Positions 25,766-35,853 are shown, counted from the first letter of the stretch. The stretch is DNA of 64,000 bases from Bacillota bacterium (GCA_015059435.1 SVAJ01000001.1:282657-346656); one strand, 5' to 3'. Numbers and translations: made by a program. The notes: generated by a model not told the origin, from the sequence alone.

Positions 25766-28715
25766 CTTGTTTATCCTTTTCTTTTAAATATTTTATTTTT
25801 TCTACTATTATTTGATATGTATTTAGTCTTTTTTCTACTGTACCTCTAACTTTTAATAAATCTCCACGTTCTAGATTAGAATATGAGTTAAATACTTTAG
25901 GAAACAAAGTATACTCACATGTAGCTGTTTCATCACTTCCAGTAATAAAAGCCATTTTATCTCCTTTTTTAGTATTAATAACTTTAATCTTATCTACAAG
26001 TATTAGTGTATCTACTTTCTTAGAAAAATATTTTTCCACAGTATTTAGTGGAATTGCATATTTATTATCTTTTAAATATGCTGTAGTTGGATGATGTGAT
26101 AAATAAAAGCCATATACTTCTTTTTCTTTTTCTAATAAATAACTATCTTCATAATCTTGTTGGTTAATAAGATCTGGTTTCATTACTAAAGATGGATCTA
26201 TATCTTTAGTTAGTTCTGCATAATTAAATAAACTATCTAAATTATATAGAAGTGTAGCCCTATTAATTTTAAAGCAACTAAATGTATCTGCAAATATTAG
26301 TGTTTCTAAATTCTTTTTACCTACTCCAGCTAGATATAATCTACTAAATGCATCATAGATATCAATAAATTCACCATCACTTCTTGCTTTCATTATATTA
26401 GAAGCTACTACTCCACCAATAGATTTTATATTAGATACTGGGTATATTATTTTATTATCTAATACTACATAGCGATTACTACTTTTATTTATACTTGGTT
26501 TTTCTACTTCTATCCCATTAGCTTTTGCTTCCATAATATACTCGTGAGTTTTAGCCTCACTTCCAATTACATTAGTTAATAAATTAGCAAAGAATATTGT
26601 TTTGTAATGACTTTTTAAATAAGCCATTTTATAAGCTATTAAAGAGTATGCTACAGAGTGAGATCTATTAAATCCATATCCTGCAAAGTTTAATACTAAT
26701 TCAAATAATTTTTTTGCTTGTTCTTCCCTATGTCCTTTTTCTATACTCTTTTTAATAAATTTTTCTTCTTCACTTTTTAATAAATCTATTTTCTTTTTAG
26801 ACATAGCACGTCTTAAGATATCTGCTTCTCCTAGAGTATATCCTGCATAGACATTAGCTAATTGCATTATTTGTTCTTGATATATTAGTATTCCATATGT
26901 ATTTTTTGTTATTTGTTCTAATGATGGATCTAAGTACGTAATTTCTTCTTCTTTATGACGACGTCTTATATATGAATCAATATTTATTGCTGCTCCTGGA
27001 CGGAATAATGCTATTGCTGAGAATATATCCTCAAATGTATTTGGTCGTAAATTTCTTAAGAAATTTCTCATACCAGTTGATTCAAATTGAAATATTCCAC
27101 TAGTATTAGCAGTTTCAAATATTTCTAGAGTTTCTTTATCATCTAATGGTATTTTATTAAAATCTACTATTTCCCCAGTGGTTTCTTTTATATCATTAAT
27201 TATATTATTAATTATTGTTAAGTTTTTAAGTCCTAAGAAATCCATTTTTAACAATCCTAAATCTTCTAGATATTCCATTGGATAACTAGTTAAATACATT
27301 CCATCACTATATGTTAATGGTATGACTTCATCTAGATCTATTTTACTCATTACAATACCTGCCGCATGTGATGAAGTATGACGTGGATATCCTTCTAATT
27401 TGCAAGCTATTTTAAATAACTTAGATAATGATACATCACTATCTATTCTAGCTTTAAAGGCAGTATTTTTCTTGTAGAAATCTTTTAATTTATCTTTAGT
27501 GAAAGCTGGGATAAATTTAGATAAGCTATCTACTTTATATGAAGGGATATTTAGAACACGAGCAATATCTCTTATAACTTGTTTTGCTCCTAATGTTCCA
27601 AAAGTAACAATACCTGAAACACGTTTTTTGCCATATTTTTCTACTACATAGTTTATTACTTCATCTCTTTTATCATCTGGAAAATCTGTATCTATATCAG
27701 GCATTGTTTTACGTTCTGGATTTAAGAATCTTTCAAATAATAAATCATATTCTAGCGGGTCTATATCTGTTATACCTAAAGAATACGCAACAAGTGAACC
27801 AGCAGCACTTCCTCTTCCTGGTCCTACTAATATTTTATTTTTCTTAGCAAATTTTATAAAGTCATAAACAACTAGAAAATAATTAGGAAATCCCATTTCT
27901 GTAATTATATTTAATTCATAACTTAATCTATTTTTATAATTATCTGGTATTTGTCCACCTAGTCTTTTAGTTAATCCAGCTTTACATAATTCAAATAAAT
28001 ATTTAGAAGGATCTTCACATTCATATAGTGGAAGTAAATTTTCTCTTTTAGGAAATTCTAAATAACAAAGATCACTTATTTTTATACTATTAGTAAGTCC
28101 TATATTATCTGTTAGTTCTAAAATATTAGTTATATTTAGACTATGGTTTAGAGTATCATAAGTTACATCATCACTTATAGTCTTTCCATCTCTAATATTA
28201 TATAAATATGGTAGATATTCTCTATCAATATCATTTAAATATAAATTTTCTCTAAAGAAGACAACATTTTTAGTAATTAATAGTGATTCTTTTTCTTCTT
28301 TCTTATTTGTATATCCTAAATATAAGTCAGTATATATTTTTAACAAGTCATTATACTTATCATTATATTTATATGGAAGTATTCCAATTACTTCTTTATT
28401 ATATTTTTCTAAATCAGATGCTTCTACTTTTCTTTCATTTTGAATAGTAGATAATTTTATTAGCGATTTATAGCCATCATAATTTTTAGATATTAATACT
28501 ATATTAAAATCTTCTAATATTATATCTAACCCTATAATTGGTTTAATATTATTCGATTCACATTTTTTAATAAATTCCATCACTCCATACATATTAGTAT
28601 CAGTAAGAGCAATACTAGGAAGGTTATTTTTTTTAGCATATTCAACTATATCATCTATTTTTAATAGACTAGAAAGTAATGAATAATTACTTTTATTATA
28701 TAATGGTATATACAT
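25755..28715 (-). CDS. dnaE: DNA polymerase III alpha subunit DnaE
   Basis: This 986-residue protein is the DnaE type of replicative polymerase (no internal exonuclease domain as in PolC). The palm catalytic Asp residues are in MPDIDTDFPDDKR with the GPGRGSAAGSLVAYSLGI block before it; a third Asp lies further on. The PHP domain at the N-terminus is degenerate: where active PHP domains have H-x-H and TDH, this has NKSNYSL and LTDTNMYG, so metal-dependent proofreading from this domain is unlikely. The helix-hairpin-helix and OB-fold regions follow (DKMAFITGSDETATCEY). In Bacillota DnaE usually extends primers before PolC takes over. Confidence 0.96.
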   Translation of the reverse strand: MYIPLYNKSNYSLLSSLLKIDDIVEYAKKNNLPSIALTDTNMYGVMEFIKKCESNNIKPIIGLDIILEDFNIVLISKNYDGYKSLIKLSTIQNERKVEASDLEKYNKEVIGILPYKYNDKYNDLLKIYTDLYLGYTNKKEEKESLLITKNVVFFRENLYLNDIDREYLPYLYNIRDGKTISDDVTYDTLNHSLNITNILELTDNIGLTNSIKISDLCYLEFPKRENLLPLYECEDPSKYLFELCKAGLTKRLGGQIPDNYKNRLSYELNIITEMGFPNYFLVVYDFIKFAKKNKILVGPGRGSAAGSLVAYSLGITDIDPLEYDLLFERFLNPERKTMPDIDTDFPDDKRDEVINYVVEKYGKKRVSGIVTFGTLGAKQVIRDIARVLNIPSYKVDSLSKFIPAFTKDKLKDFYKKNTAFKARIDSDVSLSKLFKIACKLEGYPRHTSSHAAGIVMSKIDLDEVIPLTYSDGMYLTSYPMEYLEDLGLLKMDFLGLKNLTIINNIINDIKETTGEIVDFNKIPLDDKETLEIFETANTSGIFQFESTGMRNFLRNLRPNTFEDIFSAIALFRPGAAINIDSYIRRRHKEEEITYLDPSLEQITKNTYGILIYQEQIMQLANVYAGYTLGEADILRRAMSKKKIDLLKSEEEKFIKKSIEKGHREEQAKKLFELVLNFAGYGFNRSHSVAYSLIAYKMAYLKSHYKTIFFANLLTNVIGSEAKTHEYIMEAKANGIEVEKPSINKSSNRYVVLDNKIIYPVSNIKSIGGVVASNIMKARSDGEFIDIYDAFSRLYLAGVGKKNLETLIFADTFSCFKINRATLLYNLDSLFNYAELTKDIDPSLVMKPDLINQQDYEDSYLLEKEKEVYGFYLSHHPTTAYLKDNKYAIPLNTVEKYFSKKVDTLILVDKIKVINTKKGDKMAFITGSDETATCEYTLFPKVFNSYSNLERGDLLKVRGTVEKRLNTYQIIVEKIKYLKEKDKQDEE

Positions 28716-28783
28716 AATATCCCTCCTTCTATATATATTTTATCATAAATATATAAAATTATCTTAAATTTTGTTGATATTAT

Positions 28784-28812
28784 TTGACTTTATGATATTT
28801 TTATGGTAAAGT
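28784..28812 (+). promoter_or_regulatory. Promoter of rpmB
   Basis: TTGACT (28784-28789), 17 nt and TAAAGT (28807-28812) lie between dnaE and rpmB, which are transcribed divergently. Confidence 0.6.
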
Positions 28813-28847
28813 TATAAAGCGAGAGATGAAACCGAAGGAGGGATAAT

Positions 28848-29027
28848 ATGGCAGTTAATGTATCAAATAGAACTGGTAACGTTAAAAATAAAAGATCACA
28901 CGCTTTAAACGCTACTAAAAAGAGACAAAAGTTAAACTTACAAGTTCATAGACTTGAAGACGGTACTAAAGTAAGACTTTCTACTAAAGAAAAAAGAACA
29001 TTATTAAAGGGTCAAGAAGCTGCATAA
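28848..29027 (+). CDS. rpmB: 50S ribosomal protein L28
   Basis: This 59-residue frame is ribosomal protein L28 of the large subunit. KNKRSHALNATKKRQKLNLQ and VHRLEDGTKVRLSTKEKRTL match the family's conserved RSHA-N-x-[TS]-K-[RK] and C-terminal strands. The zinc-binding cysteines of some L28 proteins are absent, so this is the zinc-independent form. GGAGGG lies just before the ATG. It is a single gene with its own promoter, divergent from dnaE. Confidence 0.93.
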   Translation: MAVNVSNRTGNVKNKRSHALNATKKRQKLNLQVHRLEDGTKVRLSTKEKRTLLKGQEAA

Positions 29028-29044
29028 TATGCACTTTTTTTTTG
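29021..29044 (+). terminator. Terminator of rpmB
   Basis: A short TGCAT/ATGCA hairpin spanning the stop codon is followed by a run of nine T residues. Confidence 0.55.
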
Positions 29045-29055
29045 CCTAAAATTAC

Positions 29056-29088
29056 ATAAAAAAAAGATATACTAATCACAAGTATATC
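29056..29088 (-). terminator. Terminator of the 29072-29752 gene
   Basis: A perfect 8-bp stem (29066-29073 with 29081-29088) overlaps the stop codon; the minus strand then has a U run. Confidence 0.75.
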
Positions 29089-29752
29089 CTGCACTCATTA
29101 ATTTTTGTTTTATATTAATACTATTATCCCCATATGTATATGTAACATTTAAATATGCATTAGATTTATGTTTATCAGTTAACTTAGTACTATCAAATTG
29201 TTCTAAGTCTACATTTAAATTTAAATCTAATTTTGTAACTAATTTTGAATTTGTATCACTTACTGTATAATCTTGTTTTAATTCATATCCAGGTATAGTA
29301 AGTGCTGTTAATGGTTTCATATAATCATATATAGTTATAATATTTCTTGGTGTTTCAGTCATATTCATAGAATTAGGTGTTTCTACATAACTATTTTCAT
29401 ATGATATTAAACTATCTTTTTCAAATTTAAATATTAAAGTATTCTTAGCTGTTGATTTATTTTCTTTTGGTACTAATGTTTTTGTACAAACAACTTTTTT
29501 ATACTTTTTTTCTTTTGATACTCTGAATTGATGAGATTCATCTTTTTTATTTAACATATTATCTACAGTTGGATAAAAAAGCCCTGACATAATGGCAAAT
29601 AACCCTATAAGTGCAACTACTATAGCTGGTTTTTTACTAGTTTTTTTCTCATAATTTGCAACACGTTCTAATTCATTGAAGTTTAAAACTAGAGTTTTTG
29701 TCATTTCTAGTGATTCACTCTTAGTCATTTTCTTTTTTTTGTTTGTTCTCAT
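29072..29752 (-). CDS. Membrane-anchored protein, YehR/DUF1307-like outer domain
   Basis: This 226-residue protein has a cytoplasmic start of about 42 residues, one membrane helix (PAIVVALIGLFAIMSGLFYP) and an outer domain. The outer domain starts with VVCTKTL and ends with KLMSAGYTCD, giving one Cys at each end. Two genes at the right edge of this window share the same ends (MNAAGYTCER and MNASNYKCSREK). The pattern recalls YehR-like DUF1307 lipoproteins, which end with a similar M-x-A-x-G-[FY] block, but here a membrane helix replaces the lipobox. The start is the ATG at 29752. Function unknown. Confidence 0.6.
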   Translation of the reverse strand: MRTNKKKKMTKSESLEMTKTLVLNFNELERVANYEKKTSKKPAIVVALIGLFAIMSGLFYPTVDNMLNKKDESHQFRVSKEKKYKKVVCTKTLVPKENKSTAKNTLIFKFEKDSLISYENSYVETPNSMNMTETPRNIITIYDYMKPLTALTIPGYELKQDYTVSDTNSKLVTKLDLNLNVDLEQFDSTKLTDKHKSNAYLNVTYTYGDNSINIKQKLMSAGYTCD

Positions 29753-29775
29753 CAAATCACCTCTACCCTATAAAC

Positions 29776-29805
29776 ATTATATACTATAATAATGGTTATT
29801 GGCAA
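29776..29805 (-). promoter_or_regulatory. Promoter of the 29072-29752 gene
   Basis: On the minus strand TTGCCA (29800-29805), 18 nt and TATAAT (29776-29781). Confidence 0.6.
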
Positions 29806-29807
29806 AT

Positions 29808-29834
29808 AAAAACAACTAATTTTAGTTGTTTTTT
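29808..29834 (-). terminator. Terminator of typA
   Basis: An AAACAACTAA/TTAGTTGTTT inverted repeat with flanking A/T runs lies just after the typA stop codon. Confidence 0.7.
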
Positions 29835-29835
29835 T

Positions 29836-31650
29836 CTACTTTTTATTTTTTGCATCAAATTTCTTACGTTCTTCTGTATTTAATATTTTCTTTCTTAAAC
29901 GTATGAAGTTTGGTGTTACTTCTACTAATTCATCTGAGTTAATGTAATCAAGAGCATATTCTAATGAGATAGGGCGTGGTCTTTTTAAGACTACTGTATG
30001 ATCACTTCCTGCAGCACGTGTATTTGTTAATTGTTTTCCTTTAACAACATTTACTGCTAAGTCATTATCTCTATTACATTCTCCAACTATCATACCTTCA
30101 TATACTTCTGTACCTGGTTCAATAAACATGATTCCACGGTCTTCTAAGTTTCCGATTGAGTATGCTGTTGAGTTTCCATTTTCCATAGATACTAGAACAC
30201 CTAGTTTTCTTTCTCCCATAATAACATTTTCATAAGGTAAGTATTCTTTAAATGTATGTGACATAATACCATAACCTTTTGTTAATGTCATAAAATCAGT
30301 AGAGAATCCTATTAATCCACGTGATGGAATTGTATATAAAAGTCTTGTTTGTCCTTCAAAGTTAGACATATTTTCCATCTTAGCTCCACGAAGTCCTAAT
30401 TGTTCTATAACTGATCCAACTGAATCATCTGGTACATCTATTTGTAATTCTTCATATGGTTCATATTTTACACCATCAATTTCTTTGATAATTACTTTTG
30501 GTTTAGATACTTCAAGTTCGAAACCTTCACGACGCATGTTTTCTATTAATATACTTAAATGTAATTCTCCACGACCACTTACTAAGAATGATTCATTAGT
30601 TGCTGGTTCTACTTTTAAACTAACGTCTTTTTGAGTTTCTTTGATTAATCTTTCTTCAATCTTACGAGCAGTAACTATTTTACCATCTCTACCTACAAAT
30701 GGTGATGAGTTAGTTCCAAATGTCATTTGTAGAGTTGGTTCATCAATATGAAGTTTTGGAAGTGGTAAGATATTATCATTGTTGCATAAAGTTTCACCTA
30801 CTGATATATCAGCAAGTCCTGCTACTGCAACTATATCTCCTGCTTCTGCTTCTTCTATTTCAACTCTTTTATATCCATAGAAACCAAATAATTTTTGAAT
30901 TCTAAATTGTTTAGTAGATCCATCTAATCTACAACATGTAACCATTTCACCAGTTTTTATTTTACCATTGTGAACACGACCAATACCAATTCTTCCTACA
31001 AATTCATTATAATCTAATAATGCTGGTTGGAATTGTAGTGGACTATTAACATCTCCTTTTGGTTCTGGAATTTCATCTATTATTAAATCTAGAATTTCTT
31101 CAAATCCTGGAGTTTGAGTAGAAATATCATCACTTTCAGAACATGTTCCGTTTAAGGCACTTGCATAGATAACTTTAAAATCTAATTGACTATCATCTGC
31201 TCCAAGTTCAATAAATAAGTCTAATACTTCATCTACAACTTGTTTACATCTAGCACTTGGTTTATCAACCTTATTGATTACGACAATAGGTTTTACTCCT
31301 GCTTCAAAAGCCTTCTTTAAAACGAATCTAGTTTGTGGCATTGCTCCTTCATAAGCATCTACTACAAGTAGAACACCATCAACCATTTTCATGATACGTT
31401 CAACTTCTCCACCAAAGTCAGCATGCCCTGGAGTATCTAAGATATTAATTCTATAATCTTTATAGTCTAATGCAGTAGTCTTAGCTAAAATAGTAATTCC
31501 ACGTTCTCTTTCTAGATCATTAGAATCCATTGATACGTTAGATACATCTTCATTATCTCTAAACATTCCAGATGATTTTAATATTCCATCTACTAAAGTA
31601 GTTTTACCATGGTCAACATGGGCAATAATTGCAACATTTCTTTTTTTCAT
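29836..31650 (-). CDS. typA: Ribosome-associated GTPase TypA/BipA
   Basis: TypA/BipA is an EF-G-like GTPase that helps 50S subunit assembly and stress growth. This 604-residue protein has the full G domain: [15 protein letters not shown] (P-loop), [14 protein letters not shown] (switch I), [15 protein letters not shown] (G3) and [12 protein letters not shown] (G4). The C-terminal region includes [20 protein letters not shown] and the TypA-specific [17 protein letters not shown]. The length is standard. Confidence 0.97.
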   Translation of the reverse strand: MKKRNVAIIAHVDHGKTTLVDGILKSSGMFRDNEDVSNVSMDSNDLERERGITILAKTTALDYKDYRINILDTPGHADFGGEVERIMKMVDGVLLVVDAYEGAMPQTRFVLKKAFEAGVKPIVVINKVDKPSARCKQVVDEVLDLFIELGADDSQLDFKVIYASALNGTCSESDDISTQTPGFEEILDLIIDEIPEPKGDVNSPLQFQPALLDYNEFVGRIGIGRVHNGKIKTGEMVTCCRLDGSTKQFRIQKLFGFYGYKRVEIEEAEAGDIVAVAGLADISVGETLCNNDNILPLPKLHIDEPTLQMTFGTNSSPFVGRDGKIVTARKIEERLIKETQKDVSLKVEPATNESFLVSGRGELHLSILIENMRREGFELEVSKPKVIIKEIDGVKYEPYEELQIDVPDDSVGSVIEQLGLRGAKMENMSNFEGQTRLLYTIPSRGLIGFSTDFMTLTKGYGIMSHTFKEYLPYENVIMGERKLGVLVSMENGNSTAYSIGNLEDRGIMFIEPGTEVYEGMIVGECNRDNDLAVNVVKGKQLTNTRAAGSDHTVVLKRPRPISLEYALDYINSDELVEVTPNFIRLRKKILNTEERKKFDAKNKK

Positions 31651-31694
31651 ATTTACACCTCTTTATAACGACGCCACTAATTATAACATAATAT

Positions 31695-31723
31695 TAAAAA
31701 AAATACTAGTATTTTCTAGCATT
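31695..31723 (-). terminator. Terminator of the 31730-32338 gene
   Basis: On the minus strand an 8-bp stem with one G-U pair (31716-31723 with 31702-31709) is followed by eight U residues. Confidence 0.7.
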
Positions 31724-31729
31724 TTTCTT

Positions 31730-32338
31730 TTACTTATTCTTTTTTATTAAAGGATTTTCTTCTATAATTATAGATTCTTCTTCTTTATCTCTTATAATTT
31801 TTCCAAAATGACTATAATCATACTTTTCATATCCTTCATTATAAATGGCTTTTACTTCAACAGTTTCAGTATTAGTATACCAAACATCATAACCTCCAGT
31901 TTGTGAACCATAACTATATTGCTCAATAAAATTTTCTACTTTAAAAACTTGGTATCCTTCTGGTATAACCACACTTGCTCCATTTCCATCTTCTGAAAAT
32001 TCTTCTTCATCAGTAAATCTTACAAAGAATAAATGTTCATATGGCTCAAATATTTTTTTATCTCCTTCTTTTACTTCCATTTCTAATTCATTTTTTACAA
32101 TAGATGAAGTTATTTTTTTTGTACTTTTTTCTTTTTCTCCACATCCAGTAAGTGTAGTTGCTCCTATTGTAAACATAGTAGCATATACCATCAATCCTTT
32201 TAATCTTTTAACTTTTTCATCTACACTTTCGTGATTATAATTTTTCAATTTGAATTGATCAATATTTTTCTCCATAAAATCTTCTCTTTTTGTTTCTTCT
32301 TTGTATTCTTTTGTAAATACTTTTAATATTTTATTCAT
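31730..32338 (-). CDS. Putative lipoprotein with a deep lipobox
   Basis: This 202-residue protein has a possible lipobox, TTLTGC, inside LKGLMVYATMFTIGATTLTGCGEK. It lies about 65 residues after the start used here, far deeper than in normal lipoproteins. The ATG at 32338 is downstream of a promoter and follows GGAAG, while an earlier in-frame ATG would fall within the promoter. Later internal starts would give a more typical signal peptide but have weak ribosome binding sites. The outer part is acidic with YDVWYTNTETVEVKA near the end. Function unknown. Confidence 0.55.
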   Translation of the reverse strand: MNKILKVFTKEYKEETKREDFMEKNIDQFKLKNYNHESVDEKVKRLKGLMVYATMFTIGATTLTGCGEKEKSTKKITSSIVKNELEMEVKEGDKKIFEPYEHLFFVRFTDEEEFSEDGNGASVVIPEGYQVFKVENFIEQYSYGSQTGGYDVWYTNTETVEVKAIYNEGYEKYDYSHFGKIIRDKEEESIIIEENPLIKKNK

Positions 32339-32366
32339 ACTTACTATCACTTCCTTGATATCTGAT

Positions 32367-32395
32367 ATTATGTCATAAAATAAATGACTTTTCAA
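32367..32395 (-). promoter_or_regulatory. Promoter of the putative lipoprotein gene
   Basis: On the minus strand TTGAAA (32390-32395), 17 nt and CATAAT (32367-32372); a GTCAT/ATGAC repeat lies in the spacer. Confidence 0.55.
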
Positions 32396-32406
32396 GATAT
32401 GTTATT

Positions 32407-33018
32407 TTAGCTATGTTTTTCTTTGGTTTTATATTTACTTTTAATTTTACTATAGAAATATGTTATTACTAATATAACTAATAATATCCTAATTGGTGTT
32501 TTTAAATATGATATTTTAGCATTTACTAATACCCAACTGTTACCTAGAGCATATCCTAAATATATAAATAAGAATGTCCAAGGGATTGATCCTATAGTTG
32601 TATAGATTAGAAATTTAGTAAACGACATTCTATATATTCCTATTGGTAGTGATATTAATGTTCTAACTATTGGAATATTCCTACCTATTAAGGCACTTAT
32701 CATCCCATATTTATTAAACCAGGAGTCACTTTTTTCTAAATCACTTTCTTTCATGAAAAAGTATTTACCATATTTTTTTATAAATGGTCTTCCTCCAAAA
32801 TAGCCCATAAAATATATTACTACTGCACAAAATACACTTCCTAAAAGACCTGTTAGAAAAGCATAAAAAAAATTAAATATTCCTTTACTTACTAATATAC
32901 CTGAAGTTGCCAAAATTGCTTCACTTGGTATTATTATAATTACTGCTTCTAAAACCATTCCTAGAAACATACCGAAATATCCATAATTATTAATAAGGTT
33001 TATTAAAAAGGTTCCCAT
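32407..33018 (-). CDS. DedA family membrane protein
   Basis: This 203-residue protein is a DedA (SNARE-associated) family member, a group linked to flipping of undecaprenyl phosphate or phospholipids across the membrane. Family blocks are visible: GYFGMFLGMVLEAVIIIIPS, GSVFCAVVIYFMGYFGGRPF, a basic loop with FMKESDLEKSDSWFNKYGM, and GRNIPIVRTLISLPIGIYRM, where the Arg residues are functionally important in studied members. Several DedA types exist and I cannot tell which this is. Confidence 0.9.
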   Translation of the reverse strand: MGTFLINLINNYGYFGMFLGMVLEAVIIIIPSEAILATSGILVSKGIFNFFYAFLTGLLGSVFCAVVIYFMGYFGGRPFIKKYGKYFFMKESDLEKSDSWFNKYGMISALIGRNIPIVRTLISLPIGIYRMSFTKFLIYTTIGSIPWTFLFIYLGYALGNSWVLVNAKISYLKTPIRILLVILVITYFYSKIKSKYKTKEKHS

Positions 33019-33039
33019 CTAATCACCTATATAATAATA

Positions 33040-33070
33040 TGAAAAAAAGAATTAATTTTTACTTAATTCT
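33040..33070 (-). terminator. Terminator of the HAD phosphatase gene
   Basis: A perfect 8-bp stem (33048-33055 with 33063-33070) spans the stop codon, with a U run after it on the minus strand. Confidence 0.75.
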
Positions 33071-33738
33071 TCTATATACTCATATAAATATTCATATTCA
33101 TCTTTATTAATATTATCTAGTACTTCACCATGATTTTTCATAATAGCTCCCTTGAAGTGTTTTAACATTTCTAAATCATTAACTTCATCACCTATTACAT
33201 ACACATCATTTTTATTTAAATTTTCTAATTCTAATAGTTTCTTTATACTATTTGATTTATTTACTTCACTATTTACTATATTTATATGTTCAGTACTTAA
33301 ATATATATATAAATCAAATTTAGATTTAATTTCATTTAACAATTCTTCTGCTTTTTCTTTGTCATTATACTTAATAGCTATTTTTACACAATCATTAATA
33401 TTAGTTGTTTCATTATAACCATCATCTAAGAAATAGTCACAATTTTTATTATCTAATACCTCCATTAGTCTTTTTACTATATCACTATCTAATGAAATTG
33501 TATTTATGCAATAATCAACATTATTATAAATTTTAGCTCCGTCTTGGCATATTAAATAACTATATGGAATATTATATTTATTTAATAATAATTTTAGATC
33601 AGAGTAGTTTCTACCTGTAATAATACAGAAAATATTACCATTAGATATAAACTTTTTTATTGATTCAATATTCATTTTTAATTTATTAGTATCATCTATA
33701 TATAGTGTTTTATCAAAATCACTTGCGAGTATTTTCAT
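33052..33738 (-). CDS. HAD-IIB (Cof-type) phosphatase
   Basis: This 228-residue cytoplasmic protein has the HAD signature: nucleophile Asp pair in ILASDFDKTLYID, the Thr in IFCIITGRNYSDL, a Lys in NSIKKLLELENLNKND, and the final acidic motif in VYVIGDEVNDLEMLKHF. The C2B cap places it in the Cof/HAD-IIB group, whose members remove phosphate from sugar phosphates, FMN or other small metabolites. The substrate cannot be predicted here. Confidence 0.9.
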   Translation of the reverse strand: MKILASDFDKTLYIDDTNKLKMNIESIKKFISNGNIFCIITGRNYSDLKLLLNKYNIPYSYLICQDGAKIYNNVDYCINTISLDSDIVKRLMEVLDNKNCDYFLDDGYNETTNINDCVKIAIKYNDKEKAEELLNEIKSKFDLYIYLSTEHINIVNSEVNKSNSIKKLLELENLNKNDVYVIGDEVNDLEMLKHFKGAIMKNHGEVLDNINKDEYEYLYEYIEELSKN

Positions 33739-33831
33739 ATTATCACCTATTAATAGTATATAATATAATTTAGTTATTTTAAAGTACTTTATAATATGCT
33801 ATACTACATTTAAGAATAGAGGTGTGTTGTA

Positions 33832-35853
33832 ATGAACAATGAAAATAATATAAAAATTGATAATCTAGTTAAAATTGGAGTTGCGATGGTACTGTTATCG
33901 GGGATTATTTTCGCGACTACTACTTGGAATTATATTACTGATATTTTTAAAGTATTAATATTAATTTTAGGAGGTATATCATTTAGATGTGTTGCTTATG
34001 TAACTGAAGAAAAGTTAAAGCTTGAAAAAAGTTCTTTTGGATATTGGATAATATCTTGTTTGTTTTTTGTATTTTCACTAATTAGTGCAGGATACTTTAA
34101 ACTACTTGGTGAATGGTATTCTTTTACTGGTGATGGAAGTTATTTCTTGTTATCTAATATATTTTTATTAATGGCCGTTATATTTCTTGAAATATACCAT
34201 AAAAAGAAGAATAAAGATTTATTATATGTATGGTGGGGATTAATACATTTATCTACATATTTATTTTTATATAACTTTTTAAAAAGTAGTGTTATCACAA
34301 TACTTATTATGAGTATTTTAATATTTATTATTAATTTTATTAAAGATAAAAACGTGTATGTAGATACACTTATTGATACAAATCGTGTTGTTATATATGT
34401 TTTAAGTTTTAGTGCAGTAATTGTATTTGATAAATCTCTTATATTAAATTTTATAGTACTAGTTAGTATGTTATTAAACTTATTTTATAAAAAGTTTGTT
34501 GTTAAATATAATGGTGATGATATAAATGTTATGTTACCTATAATAACTAGTTCTTTAGTTATTAGATTTATGAGTACTATTAATTTTGAGTTTTTCTTTA
34601 ATTGTTTACTTATTATTTTATTGTTATCAGTTATTGCTACTGCATTTGGATTTGTTAAAGAAAAATTATTATCTAATGTTAGTTTTATATTTAATGATTT
34701 TGTTATAGCTATTATATTGATGATATTAGCTACTAATAATTCAGCATATTTTCTTATAGGTAGTATATTATTGTTAGTAATTAATCTTATTAGTTTAATT
34801 AATGAAAATAGTGAATTTGAACTTCTTACTAATCCTTTTAAAATATTTATACTTTGTATGAGTTCTTGTAATTTTATACATGATAATTTTAGTATTAATT
34901 CTAATTTATTATTTACCTTATCTTCTTTTGTATTTTTAATGACTACTTTTTCATATAGTAATAAGACTTTAAAAAATATAAGTTATTTTATTAATTTATT
35001 AATAGTTTTAGGTATTAGTATGTCTATATATAATAAAGATGTTACTGATACGATTACTCTACTATTATTACTTGTTAATACTGTTATAAATGCTGTTATA
35101 GTTGATAAAAAATTATCAGACTTTAAGTTTTTTAATTATTTATACACTTTACTCTTTATGTATATCTTTATTAATAATTATTTTGCTGATTTTGGAATAT
35201 CAATTTGTTTAATTACAATCTCTTCATTTACTTTATTAAGTTTATATAAAATAGATGAAAATAAAACATCATTAAAAGTTTCTTTACTTGCTAATGCTAT
35301 TCCTATGATGCAATTAACTTCATTCGATTTAGATATTGATTTTGTAATTATTCTTATATCTTTATATAGTATATTTATGGCATATTTATATGAGAATGTA
35401 TTTAAACCTAGAAAAATGGAGATTGCTCGTATATTTTATATAATACCTATGATTATATTATTCTTTAGTGAATCATTCTTAAACACTATTATTCTTGGTT
35501 CTTTATTAGTTATATATATTATGTATTTTAATAATAAAGATGAGTATATTTCTTTATATAAAGGTTCTGTTATAGAACTAATTATAATGATTATTGTTAA
35601 ACTTATTGACTTTTGGTCAAATATTCCTACTTGGTTTTATCTATTTGTTGGTGGTATCGCAATAATTGTATTTGTTACTAAGAAAGAGCTTAATAAAGAT
35701 TCTAATATTGTGACTCCTACTAAAAAAATTGAAACTACTAAGCCTAAAGAAGTTGAACGTGATAAGAGTGAAATTAATTTCTGTACACAATGTGGTGAAC
35801 CATTGTATGGTAAGAAAAATTATTGTTCAAATTGTGGTAAAAAATCAATATAG
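33832..35853 (+). CDS. Large polytopic membrane protein with C-terminal zinc ribbon
   Basis: This 673-residue protein consists almost wholly of hydrophobic helices (about 18-20) and ends with a short cytoplasmic zinc ribbon: CTQCGEPLYGKKNYCSNCGK. The start (KIGVAMVLLSGIIFATTTW) resembles the first helices of DUF2157 proteins, whose function is unknown. It is one of few plus-strand genes and faces the HAD gene. A hairpin terminator follows. No transporter motif is visible. Confidence 0.65.
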   Translation: MNNENNIKIDNLVKIGVAMVLLSGIIFATTTWNYITDIFKVLILILGGISFRCVAYVTEEKLKLEKSSFGYWIISCLFFVFSLISAGYFKLLGEWYSFTGDGSYFLLSNIFLLMAVIFLEIYHKKKNKDLLYVWWGLIHLSTYLFLYNFLKSSVITILIMSILIFIINFIKDKNVYVDTLIDTNRVVIYVLSFSAVIVFDKSLILNFIVLVSMLLNLFYKKFVVKYNGDDINVMLPIITSSLVIRFMSTINFEFFFNCLLIILLLSVIATAFGFVKEKLLSNVSFIFNDFVIAIILMILATNNSAYFLIGSILLLVINLISLINENSEFELLTNPFKIFILCMSSCNFIHDNFSINSNLLFTLSSFVFLMTTFSYSNKTLKNISYFINLLIVLGISMSIYNKDVTDTITLLLLLVNTVINAVIVDKKLSDFKFFNYLYTLLFMYIFINNYFADFGISICLITISSFTLLSLYKIDENKTSLKVSLLANAIPMMQLTSFDLDIDFVIILISLYSIFMAYLYENVFKPRKMEIARIFYIIPMIILFFSESFLNTIILGSLLVIYIMYFNNKDEYISLYKGSVIELIIMIIVKLIDFWSNIPTWFYLFVGGIAIIVFVTKKELNKDSNIVTPTKKIETTKPKEVERDKSEINFCTQCGEPLYGKKNYCSNCGKKSI

